Source of the DNA: Algibacter_G agarivorans
GTDB lineage: Bacteria > Bacteroidota > Bacteroidia > Flavobacteriales > Flavobacteriaceae
NCBI RefSeq assembly: GCF_039543245.1
Contig: NZ_BAABJJ010000038.1
Location: forward strand, 11,016 to 75,015
DNA length: 64,000 nt
Direction: 5' to 3'
In this document: piece by piece, positions 53,796-62,144 of the stretch
Layout of the letters: each line of letters begins with the position of its first letter
How positions within the stretch are numbered: the stretch's first letter is position 1
The notes under the pieces: model-generated
Seen by the model: the letters and a program-made list of their open reading frames with translations, nothing else
Database searches by the model: none
Told to the model about the DNA's origin: nothing
Position numbers and translations under genes: made by a program

Positions 53796-54734
53796 TTATT
53801 TAGGTAGCGGGCTTATGATTTTTACATTCTGAAAAGCAATAGCACCTCTTATAATTCCAGAAATAGTATCTTGTAAAGCTTCAATTATTTGCATTTTTAA
53901 TTCACTTTTATGATAAATGATACTAACTTCTCTTGCTGGAGAGGGTGCATTAAAATAATGCAAATTTTCTTTTTCTTTATCATTAACATCTAAGGTATGT
54001 AAGTAGGGTAGCAATGTCATGCCTAAACCTTCATTAGATAATTTTATTAGTGTTTCAATACTTCCGCTTTCTAATTGAAATTGGTCATCAGAATGACTTT
54101 TAAAAGCTTTACATAAATTAATGACGCCATCACGAAAACAATGTCCGTCTTCTAGTAAAAGCATATCGTTGATATCTAAATCTGAAACGTCTATTTTTTT
54201 GTTTGCATGTAGTCTATGTCCTTTGGGAATATAGCCTACAAAAGGCTCAAAATAAAGAACACGTTCTTTAATACTATCATCTTCTAAAGGTGTGGCGGCT
54301 ATAGCAGCATCTAAATGTCCATCTTTAATTCTAGTAATTATTTCTTCTGTAGTTAACTCCTCAATTTTTAGTTTAATTTTAGGGTGTTTTTTAATGAAGT
54401 TTTTCAAAAACATAGGGAGTAACGTTGGCATAACCGTTGGTATGATTCCTAATTTGAATTCGCCACCAATAAAGCCTTTTTGCTGGTCTACAATATCTTG
54501 GATTCTATAGGATTCGTTTACAATATTTCTGGCTTGTGTTACAATTTTTCTACCAATATCGGTAAGTTCAATAGGTTTTTTGCTTCTATCAAAAATTAAA
54601 ACATCTAGTTGGTCTTCAAGTTTCTGTATCTGCATACTTAATGTAGGTTGTGTAACAAAACATTTTTCGGCAGCTTTAGTGAAGTTCTGGTTTTCGGCAA
54701 CAGCCAAAACATAATATAATTGGGTAATTGTCAT
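53796..54734 (-). CDS. oxyR: OxyR hydrogen-peroxide sensor
   Basis: A 312-residue LysR-type regulator. The N-terminal helix-turn-helix spans about 1-60 (ITQLYYVLAVAENQNFTKAAEKCFVTQPTLSMQIQKLE). The redox pair is Cys199 and Cys208 in GHCFRDGVINLCKAF, the same numbers as in the E. coli protein. It activates antioxidant genes when a disulfide forms between them. It is convergent with the small gene at 53562. The target genes are not visible here. Confidence 0.95.
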   Translation of the reverse strand: MTITQLYYVLAVAENQNFTKAAEKCFVTQPTLSMQIQKLEDQLDVLIFDRSKKPIELTDIGRKIVTQARNIVNESYRIQDIVDQQKGFIGGEFKLGIIPTVMPTLLPMFLKNFIKKHPKIKLKIEELTTEEIITRIKDGHLDAAIAATPLEDDSIKERVLYFEPFVGYIPKGHRLHANKKIDVSDLDINDMLLLEDGHCFRDGVINLCKAFKSHSDDQFQLESGSIETLIKLSNEGLGMTLLPYLHTLDVNDKEKENLHYFNAPSPAREVSIIYHKSELKMQIIEALQDTISGIIRGAIAFQNVKIISPLPK

Positions 54735-54907
54735 GATAATTATTTAGAACGCTAAAGTATAAAAACTATCAATAAAATTTATGGATATAATTGTTAATTA
54801 TAGATTAAACTTTTAGTAGAGTTAAAATAAAAATACCCTGAAAAATATTCGACTTCAATTGAAAGTCGGTTTTGATTCAGCTATTTCAAGATTCGACGGA
54901 CAAAAAA

Positions 54908-56239
54908 CTAAAGCAACCCTCGAGCTTTTATTTCAAGATATTTATTAATGGTATCTATGGTCAAGTTCTCTGGGGTTGCGAGAATAGAATAGATACCGTA
55001 TTTTTTTAATTCGTTAACGATGAGACGTTTTTCAAAAGCAAATTTTTCAGCAATCACTTTATCGTAAACTTGTTGAACGGTTTCTGCCTTGTTTTTAATT
55101 AAATCATTTAACTCGATATTTTTAAAGAAAATAACAACTAATAAATGACTTTTGGAAATGGCTTTTAAGTAAGGCAGTTGTCTTTCTAGGCCATCTAAAG
55201 TTTCAAAGTTTGTGTACAATAAAATAAGACTTCTCTGGGTAATATGTCTTTTGATGCTTCCGTATAACCTACTAAAATCACTTTCAAAAAAATCTGTTTT
55301 AACTTTGTAAAGTGATTCTAAAATGAGTTGCATTTGAGAACTTCGCCGCTCAGCAACTACGACGTTTTCAATCCGTTTTGAAAAAGAAAGCATACCTGCT
55401 TTATCATGCTTTTTTAATACTACATTGCTAATAACAAGTGTTGCATTAATAGCATAATCTAAGAGGCTTAAACCCTCAAAAGGCATTTTCATAATGCGCC
55501 CTTTGTCAATAATGGAATACACAGGTTGTGATTTTTCATCTTGAAACTGATTCACCATCAATTGGTTTTTCTTGGCCGTAGCTTTCCAATTGATAGTACG
55601 TAAATCATCACCTAAAACATAGTCTTTTATTTTTTCAAATTCCATGGAATGCCCAAGGCGACGCACTTTTTTTAGTCCGTATTCCAATGAATTCTGATTA
55701 ATATTTAAAAGTTCAAACTTCTTCAATTGTTTAAAACTTGGATACGTTGGTACCATGGCACCTTCATCAAAAGTAAACCGTTTTGCAACGATATTTAAGA
55801 TAGAAGAAGCGTAAATGTTAAGGCTTCCAAAATAATATTCACCGCGTTCGGTAGGGTTTAAATGATATTGAACAGTCTTAGGTTTTCTAGATGGAATGGT
55901 GTCTTTTAGTTTGAAATCCCTAACCTGGAATTGTTCCGGTATTTCATCAATTATTTCAAGATGAATTGAAATAGGGTAGTTGTTGTTAATGTTTAGTTTT
56001 ATTAAGTTTTTATCGCCATTTGAAAATTTATCTGGTAGAATTCTTGTGGCTTCAATGTTATTTTTCCCAATGAAAATAATAAGGAGGTCTAAAAGGAATA
56101 GTAGTATTAAAACTAAAATAGAAAGTTGTGCAATATTAAATAAAACAGGAATGAAATAACTTAATGCAAACAAAACCACAATACCAATACCGGCATAGAA
56201 AAACCTGGGCTGTATGTAGAATGGTTTAAAGAATTTCAA
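54908..56239 (-). CDS. DUF58 protein
   Basis: A 443-residue protein with two N-terminal transmembrane helices (about 12-50) and the DUF58 signature RRLGHSMEFEKIKDYVLGDDLRTINWKATAKKNQLMVNQFQDEKSQPVYSIID (about 195-250). DUF58 proteins pair with MoxR ATPases, encoded 65 bp upstream. The group probably takes part in envelope protein-complex assembly; a molecular role is not established. Confidence 0.92.
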   Translation of the reverse strand: MKFFKPFYIQPRFFYAGIGIVVLFALSYFIPVLFNIAQLSILVLILLFLLDLLIIFIGKNNIEATRILPDKFSNGDKNLIKLNINNNYPISIHLEIIDEIPEQFQVRDFKLKDTIPSRKPKTVQYHLNPTERGEYYFGSLNIYASSILNIVAKRFTFDEGAMVPTYPSFKQLKKFELLNINQNSLEYGLKKVRRLGHSMEFEKIKDYVLGDDLRTINWKATAKKNQLMVNQFQDEKSQPVYSIIDKGRIMKMPFEGLSLLDYAINATLVISNVVLKKHDKAGMLSFSKRIENVVVAERRSSQMQLILESLYKVKTDFFESDFSRLYGSIKRHITQRSLILLYTNFETLDGLERQLPYLKAISKSHLLVVIFFKNIELNDLIKNKAETVQQVYDKVIAEKFAFEKRLIVNELKKYGIYSILATPENLTIDTINKYLEIKARGLL

Positions 56240-56304
56240 ATTTTGTTAGTTGTTTTGTGATGATGAGTATGACTGAAAACTGTGACTTTGACTTAACACT
56301 CTTT

Positions 56305-57375
56305 TCAACGCGGTATCTCAACAGTTTCAATAATTTGCTTAATGATTTGTTTGCTAGTTATACCTTCCATTTCGCGTTCTGGGGTTACAATAACTCGGTG
56401 TTGTAGTACAGGTATTGCAACGTGCTTTATATCTTCTGGTGTTACAAAATCGCGACCTGCCATAGCAGCAAAAGCTTTGCTCGATTTTAAAATAGCAATA
56501 GATGCTCTTGGCGATGCGCCTAGATATAAAAATGGGTTACTTCGGGTCGCTACAATAAGTTGCGCAATGTATTTAAGCAAATGTTCTTCAACTAATACTT
56601 GCGCTACTAAATCTTGATATTCTGAGATTTTTTTGGCGGTTAAAAAAGATGGTATTACATCTGTTTTTACTTTTTCTTTGAGTTGATGCTCTCTAGAAAT
56701 TATTTCTATTTCTTCCTCTAAATTAGGGTAATCCACATTTATTTTAAATAGAAATCTATCCAATTGTGCTTCTGGTAAACGATATGTCCCTTCTTGTTCA
56801 ATAGGATTTTGTGTTGCTAAAACCATAAAAGGCAAACCTAGTTTGAATGTATTACCATCAATGGTTATTTGTTGTTCTTCCATGACTTCAAACAGAGCCG
56901 CTTGTGTTTTGGCGGGTGCTCTATTAATTTCATCAATAAGAATCATGTTGGAGAAAATAGGGCCCTTTTTAAATTCAAATTCCGAATCTTTAAGATTAAA
57001 AACAGAAGTCCCTAAAATATCACTCGGCATTAAATCTGGTGTGAATTGAATTCTACTAAAACCCACACTTAAAGATTTAGCTAAAAGTTTAGCGGTAATG
57101 GTTTTTGCCACTCCTGGAACACCTTCAATAAGCGAATGTCCTTTAGCTAAAAGCGAAGCAATTAGCATATCCACCATATCTTTTTGTCCAACTATGACTT
57201 TACCAACTTCTTGTTTTATTTTTTCAACACTTTGTTGAAGTTCAGATAAATCCAATCGGTTTTGAAATTTCAAATCATTGGTGTCTTCCAAAACGCTATC
57301 ATCAATGGATGATACAACGTTTTCTGATTTTGGTAGAAAATCCTGATGATCTTGGGGTTCTTTATTTTCGTCCAT
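56305..57375 (-). CDS. MoxR-type AAA+ ATPase
   Basis: A 356-residue AAA+ chaperone-like ATPase. Walker A GVPGVAKT (85-92), Walker B MILIDEINRAP (about 144-154), sensor region PFMVLATQNPIEQEGTYRLPEAQLDRF and the C-terminal lid SPRASIAIL are all present. Its length and its partners DUF58 and DUF4350 define the MoxR/DUF58 operon. It lies 2 bp from the DUF4350 gene. Confidence 0.95.
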   Translation of the reverse strand: MDENKEPQDHQDFLPKSENVVSSIDDSVLEDTNDLKFQNRLDLSELQQSVEKIKQEVGKVIVGQKDMVDMLIASLLAKGHSLIEGVPGVAKTITAKLLAKSLSVGFSRIQFTPDLMPSDILGTSVFNLKDSEFEFKKGPIFSNMILIDEINRAPAKTQAALFEVMEEQQITIDGNTFKLGLPFMVLATQNPIEQEGTYRLPEAQLDRFLFKINVDYPNLEEEIEIISREHQLKEKVKTDVIPSFLTAKKISEYQDLVAQVLVEEHLLKYIAQLIVATRSNPFLYLGASPRASIAILKSSKAFAAMAGRDFVTPEDIKHVAIPVLQHRVIVTPEREMEGITSKQIIKQIIETVEIPR

Positions 57376-57377
57376 AA

Positions 57378-58583
57378 TTATTTGTTATAAAATGCTTCTA
57401 TATGTCTGTTTAGTTTTATTAAGTTTTCTTCAAAAAACTCATTTTTAGATCGTAACCAATTTATATAATCGATTAGTTTTTTTACGTCTTCTTTTTTCTT
57501 TCCCGTTTTTGTAGCAAGCTTTTCAGTAAATACTTCATTTAATACTGAAGTGTCTAAATTAAAGTCGGTTCGTATTTTTTCTAAAAAGTACGTTATTTTT
57601 TTATCTATTAAATTCTTGTGGTCTTGAGTATCAAAATATAAGTTAGATACCGTTTTTACAAAAGCTACGGTGGTATTTTGTAAAGGTTTTATAATTCTTA
57701 TAACGCGCTGTTTTCGCTTTGCGTTAAAAATCATAAATAAGATTCCAAAAATAATAGCGGTGTACCATGCCCATCTAAAAGACAATTGCTCTAAAAACCA
57801 ACTGAGATTAGATTCTTTTTCCACATCGCCATCGTAACCCGATTGTATTTTGGTATACGAATCAAAATACACATCGGTTTCAGGTAAATGGGAAAGAATG
57901 CCTTCAACGTATTTATATCTATTTTCCTTTAAAAGGTTATAGTTAGTGAAGACTTTTGGTTCTAAATGCAGGTAAATTTGACCTTTTCCAAAAGGGATTT
58001 CAATAAAATTAACATGTTTGTAATCAATTTTTGAATAACCTAAAACATTATAATTTATGCTGTCGAAACTGGCAAAAAACATATCACCTTCATTTTTATC
58101 AATAATAATATCTTCTAAATTGAAATGTTTTAATGATTGATAGGATATGCTATCTTTTTCATTTGCAATATAATCCGTATCAATATTTAACGTATCATGG
58201 ATTTTTTGAGGGAAATTATAATCTGAAATGAATAAAGTATTTCCCGTATCTGCAAAATTTAATAATTCATCTACCGAATCATCTTCTAAATAATCAGAAT
58301 TACCAATAATAATATAAGTCCCTTTGGCTACATGCTCACCGTAACCATCTTCAGAATTTGCTCCTAGATAACTAGCTGGTTGATGATAAACGGTTCTTAC
58401 CTTGTGGTTTTTAAACAGGTTTGGCAATTCCTTGTATAAGATGCTTACGCCATAAGGTTTGTTGCTTTTTTCATCAAAAGACTCCTCCCAGTCTACTGTT
58501 TTGGTGCGTTTTATGCCAATAGCAACAGCTGCTGTAACAATTAATGCTACAATAATGATGAATACAGGTGCAACTTTCTTCAT
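57378..58583 (-). CDS. DUF4350 membrane protein
   Basis: A 401-residue protein: a transmembrane helix near the N terminus (VAPVFIIIVALIVTAAVAIG), an extracytoplasmic DUF4350 domain (FDEKSNKPYGVSILYKELPNLF, GTYIIIGNSDYLEDDSVDELLNF), a second helix near 270-290 and a cytoplasmic helical tail. Function is unknown. Its start overlaps the DUF4129 stop (ATGA), so translation is coupled. Confidence 0.88.
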   Translation of the reverse strand: MKKVAPVFIIIVALIVTAAVAIGIKRTKTVDWEESFDEKSNKPYGVSILYKELPNLFKNHKVRTVYHQPASYLGANSEDGYGEHVAKGTYIIIGNSDYLEDDSVDELLNFADTGNTLFISDYNFPQKIHDTLNIDTDYIANEKDSISYQSLKHFNLEDIIIDKNEGDMFFASFDSINYNVLGYSKIDYKHVNFIEIPFGKGQIYLHLEPKVFTNYNLLKENRYKYVEGILSHLPETDVYFDSYTKIQSGYDGDVEKESNLSWFLEQLSFRWAWYTAIIFGILFMIFNAKRKQRVIRIIKPLQNTTVAFVKTVSNLYFDTQDHKNLIDKKITYFLEKIRTDFNLDTSVLNEVFTEKLATKTGKKKEDVKKLIDYINWLRSKNEFFEENLIKLNRHIEAFYNK

Positions 58584-59308
58584 TGTTTTACCTGTTTTAA
58601 AAGGGTTAAAAAATGATGCTTTGCTTTGTTGTATTTGTCAATATTTACAGGAAACTCCCCATACCAAATGTAATTGTATAAGTAGGACGTATATGCAAAT
58701 TCAGTGCTGAATGGTTTTCCGTTTATTTCATTTAAATACTCGTTGTTGGTTTTGTCGTCCTCAAATTTGATATGGTTTTTTAGGCTTAATGTTTTTAAAA
58801 CAAGAAGATAATAATACCTAATGGCCAATCTGTAATTGTTGTCTTTTTCAGCATTTTTTATTAGGGAATGAATATCTGCGTTTTCAATATTCTGGGCTGT
58901 TATATCTTCATAAGTAGTAATGGGTTTATTTTTATTATGAGAGAATAAACCCGTGCCACCTTCATTGAGTAATATGTAAACTAAATAAAACACAGCAATG
59001 GCAAGAGCTAGATGAAATAGCCAGCTAAAAGGTCCTAAGTCTATAGTGAGATTATCAGAATTGTTACCTTCTTTTCGCCGGTCTTTAGCTTTTTTATAAT
59101 CTTCATAATTACCCGAGCCTGTTGGAGTTTGAGTGACTATGCCTTTACCTTCGTAGTTGTACTTGTTACTGGAGTAGCGTTCTTTAAAATTTTCGTCAAA
59201 TTGTCTTATTTGCTCAGGTTCTTGTAATGTGTTTATGCCAGAGGAAGTCTGATAATTGCAAACCATCAAAAGTAAAAAATAACATATATGTAGTCTGGTA
59301 ATTTTCAA
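58580..59308 (-). CDS. DUF4129-type membrane protein
   Basis: A 242-residue protein with a signal-like N terminus, one transmembrane helix (about 95-115, SWLFHLALAIAVFYLVYILL) and a C-terminal DUF4129 helical domain (NYRLAIRYYYLLVLKTLSLKNHIKFEDDKTNNEYL...FAYTSYLYNYIWYGE). It overlaps both neighbours by four bases, in the SpoIIM-DUF4129-DUF4350-MoxR-DUF58 operon. Confidence 0.88.
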   Translation of the reverse strand: MKITRLHICYFLLLMVCNYQTSSGINTLQEPEQIRQFDENFKERYSSNKYNYEGKGIVTQTPTGSGNYEDYKKAKDRRKEGNNSDNLTIDLGPFSWLFHLALAIAVFYLVYILLNEGGTGLFSHNKNKPITTYEDITAQNIENADIHSLIKNAEKDNNYRLAIRYYYLLVLKTLSLKNHIKFEDDKTNNEYLNEINGKPFSTEFAYTSYLYNYIWYGEFPVNIDKYNKAKHHFLTLLKQVKQ

Positions 59309-60294
59309 ATATTCGACGGACTTAAAATTGGGGTTTTTGTGATGTCTTTCTGAACTTTAAAAGGGTAAATTAAATAATAGTAACTAATAATACTAAGCGT
59401 AATTAAAATGATACCAACCGATAACCAATGCGGCATAATGTTGGAGTATCGCGTAACAAATCCTTCTAGAAACCCTGCAAAAAAGGTAAACGGAAAGGTG
59501 CTGATTAAAATTTTAATGCCCGTTTTGGCACCTATTTTAAATGAGGTATATCTGGAATGTGTAGCTGGAAATAAAATACTAGCCCCTAAAATTAATCCAG
59601 CAGCAGCTTCAATGACTATAGCAAATATTTCCATGGAACCATGAATCCAAATACCACGAACACTTTCCCAGAACACCCCTTTTTCATAAAAAAAATATTG
59701 GAAGGAACCCAGCATAATACAGTTTTTAAACATGATGTAAAGTGTCCCAATACCTAAAAAAACACCTAATACAAAAGCGATTATCCCAACTTTTAGGTTA
59801 TTAATTGTAATGCCAATAAAACTGCCCCAATTACTACCGCTTTTATAGACGGCAACAGGGTCTCCAGCTTCAATATTCTCTAAAGACATGTTTACGTAAT
59901 TATCGCCAAGCACCGAGCGTACAAACTCACCATCGTTAGCAGCAGAAATAGCACCAATAAAAGTAAACGCAAAAAAGATGATAAAAGCTATGTAAATATA
60001 TTTTCGGTAGTTATAGCAAATTAAAGGGACTTCGGTTTTCCAAAACGCTAGAATCCTATTAGTATCCTCTCGTTTTGTTTTGTATATTTTTTGATACGCA
60101 TTAGCAGCCAACTGATTTAAATACGCAATAATCTTACTTTTAGGATAGTAGGTTTGTGCGTAGGCTAAATCGTTAATTAAATGGATGTATTGTGAAGCAA
60201 GTTTGTCAGGGTCTTCAAAATCATTATCAATGACTGCTTTTTCAAAACTCAACCATTTTTCTTTATTTTGCTTGATAAATGCAACTTCCCTCAT
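59305..60294 (-). CDS. Stage II sporulation protein M-like (SpoIIM/DUF95) membrane protein
   Basis: A 329-residue protein with five or six transmembrane helices and the SpoIIM-family segments NLKVGIIAFVLGVFLGIGTLYIMFKNCIMLGSF and WIHGSMEIFAIVIEAAAGLILGASILFP. The family is named for a sporulation protein, but here it belongs to the RDD/MoxR envelope group of non-sporulating bacteria. The second copy of the 147-bp repeat ends one base before its ATG. Confidence 0.9.
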   Translation of the reverse strand: MREVAFIKQNKEKWLSFEKAVIDNDFEDPDKLASQYIHLINDLAYAQTYYPKSKIIAYLNQLAANAYQKIYKTKREDTNRILAFWKTEVPLICYNYRKYIYIAFIIFFAFTFIGAISAANDGEFVRSVLGDNYVNMSLENIEAGDPVAVYKSGSNWGSFIGITINNLKVGIIAFVLGVFLGIGTLYIMFKNCIMLGSFQYFFYEKGVFWESVRGIWIHGSMEIFAIVIEAAAGLILGASILFPATHSRYTSFKIGAKTGIKILISTFPFTFFAGFLEGFVTRYSNIMPHWLSVGIILITLSIISYYYLIYPFKVQKDITKTPILSPSNI

Positions 60295-60295
60295 T

Positions 60296-60443
60296 GAACT
60301 CGTTTAAACTCTTTAAATTTGCTAAAAAATTGTCCTTTTGCATCCGATTTTTGTCTTTTTCACGTTCCGTAACGATGCTATGCAACTCTAAAAAGTCTTC
60401 AACTGGTTGCGAAAATGATTAATTTTCGCCTAAATCCAAAAAG
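60296..60443 (-). repeat. 147-bp dispersed repeat, copy 2
   Basis: Reverse-complement partner of 17055-17201, with core TGCATAGCATCGTTACGGA. In this copy the frame EDFLELHSIVTEREKDKN... stays open for about 50 codons without a start codon, and copy 1 keeps the matching EDFFELHSIVTE in the same frame before stops. The element may therefore descend from coding DNA. It sits between the divergent RDD and SpoIIM genes. Confidence 0.7.
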
Positions 60444-60482
60444 ATTAAATGAGTTCTTATATTTGATAAATTAATATATAAA

Positions 60483-61202
60483 ATGTCAGAGTTACAAATT
60501 AACACGACCCAAAATGTGAAAATAGCGTTTAATGCAGCAGGGGCAGGAGAGCGTTTATTGGCGTTTTTAATAGATATGGCTATTAAAATTGGTTATATGC
60601 TGGTTTTAAATTGGACTTTTGGAGCGTTTGATAATATGGACCAGTGGTCTCAAATCGGCATCAATACCGTTTTAAGTTTCCCTGTTATGTTTTATACTTT
60701 GGCTCTAGAATCTTTTTTACAAGGACAGACTATAGGCAAGCGCGTTATGAAAATTAGAGTCGTTAAAATTGAAGGTTACCAAGCGTTTTTTTCTGATTAT
60801 GCGGTGCGATGGTTTTTTAGAATTGTGGATATTTATATTTTAGGCTTAGGTTTTTTTGTGATGCTATTTAATAACAAAACCCAACGCTTGGGTGATATGG
60901 CAGCAGGAACCGCAGTAATAGGTTTAAAGGAGTCTGTGAAAATTAGCCATACTATTTTAGAAAATTTAAGAGATGATTATAAGCCAACATATCCAAATGT
61001 GATTAAATTATCTGACAATGATGCTAGAATTATAAAGGATACTTTTAGCACGGCAAGAACCTCAAAAGATTATCAAACACTTATTAAATTAAGAACCAAA
61101 ATTATTGAAGTTGTCGGTATAAAGGATGTGAAACAAAAAAGCGATATGGAGTTTATTGAAGTTATTTTAAAGGATTATAATTTTTATACCCAAGATATGT
61201 GA
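60483..61202 (+). CDS. RDD-family membrane protein
   Basis: A 239-residue protein. The RDD domain spans about 14-150 with AGAGERLLAFLIDMAIKIGYML, the Arg-Asp pair (RLLAFLIDM), QGQTIGKRVMKIRVV and NNKTQRLGDMAAGTAVIG. A cytoplasmic helical tail follows. It is divergent from the SpoIIM gene, forming one envelope gene neighbourhood. Function is unknown; transport or a scaffold role has been proposed for the family. Confidence 0.9.
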   Translation: MSELQINTTQNVKIAFNAAGAGERLLAFLIDMAIKIGYMLVLNWTFGAFDNMDQWSQIGINTVLSFPVMFYTLALESFLQGQTIGKRVMKIRVVKIEGYQAFFSDYAVRWFFRIVDIYILGLGFFVMLFNNKTQRLGDMAAGTAVIGLKESVKISHTILENLRDDYKPTYPNVIKLSDNDARIIKDTFSTARTSKDYQTLIKLRTKIIEVVGIKDVKQKSDMEFIEVILKDYNFYTQDM

Positions 61203-61247
61203 GTAGAGAGCCAATTTTTATTTTTATAAAAATTGTGCGAATCACTC

Positions 61248-61274
61248 ACCCCGAGCATAGTCTCGGGGTCTTTT
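61248..61274 (+). terminator. Rho-independent terminator after the RDD gene
   Basis: Stem ACCCCGAG/CTCGGGGT (61248-61255 and 61262-61269) with a six-base loop and CTTTT after it. An outer pairing TCACTC/GAGTGA flanks it. Confidence 0.85.
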
Positions 61275-61319
61275 GAGTGAAAATAGGGAATTTATGAAAT
61301 GAGTTTATTCTAATTTTTT

Positions 61320-61465
61320 GGCGTTACCTAAAGGTCGGGCTTTACGCTATATCTTTTTAAATCGTCATAGCGAGGCGTGTGCGACGTGGCTATCTGTTTA
61401 TTATTTACTTGAGCTAATTTAGTTCTGGTCAATTTTAAAAAGGATGCCGCTGCAATCCCTAACGC
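61320..61465 (+). repeat. Dispersed intergenic repeat, long copy
   Basis: Begins GGCGTTACC, contains GGTCGGGCTTT and ends GCAATCCCTAACGC, as in the short copy at 50713. The middle has a 'CGTCATAGCGAGGCGTG...GACGTGGCTATCTG' segment that resembles another common intergenic repeat. It fills most of the 324-bp gap. Confidence 0.65.
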
Positions 61466-61526
61466 AATGAGTAGCTATTAAGAATAAAAGTAACTAACAA
61501 TAATGTTTTAACAGAATTAAGAAACC

Positions 61527-62129
61527 ATGTTCTACACCATAGATATTTTAGGAACCATTGCTTTTGCTATTTCTGGCGTATTAGTTGCTATTAATAAAAA
61601 AATGGATGTATTCGGAATCCTAATCATTGCATTTGTTACGGCAGTAGGAGGAGGGACGTTACGCGATTTAATGATTGGAGATACACCTGTAAGTTGGATG
61701 AAAGACATCACATATACATATGTGATTTTAGCCTCAGCAGTATTTGCTATCATTTTCAGAAGCAAGATTAATTATTTAAGAACCTCGTTGTTTTTGTTTG
61801 ATACCATAGGTATTGGTTTATATACTTTAGTGGGCATTGAAAGAGGTATCCAAGCAGAGTTACATCCTATTATTTGTATTGCACTCGGAACTATAACTGC
61901 CAGTTTTGGAGGCGTTATTCGAGATGTGTTGTGTAATGAAATCCCCGTTATTTTTAGAAAAGAAATTTATGCCACCGCCTGTATACTTGGTGGAATCACA
62001 TACTTTTTGTTAAGTGAAATTCCAATCCAAGATAATATTGTTTTTATAATCGCAGGGATTGTTGTTATTGTAACAAGGTTATTAGCAGTGAAGTTTAAAA
62101 TAGCTTTACCCTTAATTTACAAAACATGA
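61527..62129 (+). CDS. TRIC-like (UPF0126) membrane channel protein
   Basis: A 200-residue protein with six or seven transmembrane helices in two similar halves, each with a glycine-rich signature: VTAVGGGTLRDLMIGDTPVSW and TASFGGVIRDVLCNEIPVIF. This is the trimeric intracellular cation channel family (YicG/YadS type). It is probably a cation channel in the inner membrane. It stands alone. Confidence 0.92.
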   Translation: MFYTIDILGTIAFAISGVLVAINKKMDVFGILIIAFVTAVGGGTLRDLMIGDTPVSWMKDITYTYVILASAVFAIIFRSKINYLRTSLFLFDTIGIGLYTLVGIERGIQAELHPIICIALGTITASFGGVIRDVLCNEIPVIFRKEIYATACILGGITYFLLSEIPIQDNIVFIIAGIVVIVTRLLAVKFKIALPLIYKT

Positions 62130-62144
62130 TGCTGTTTCAATTCT

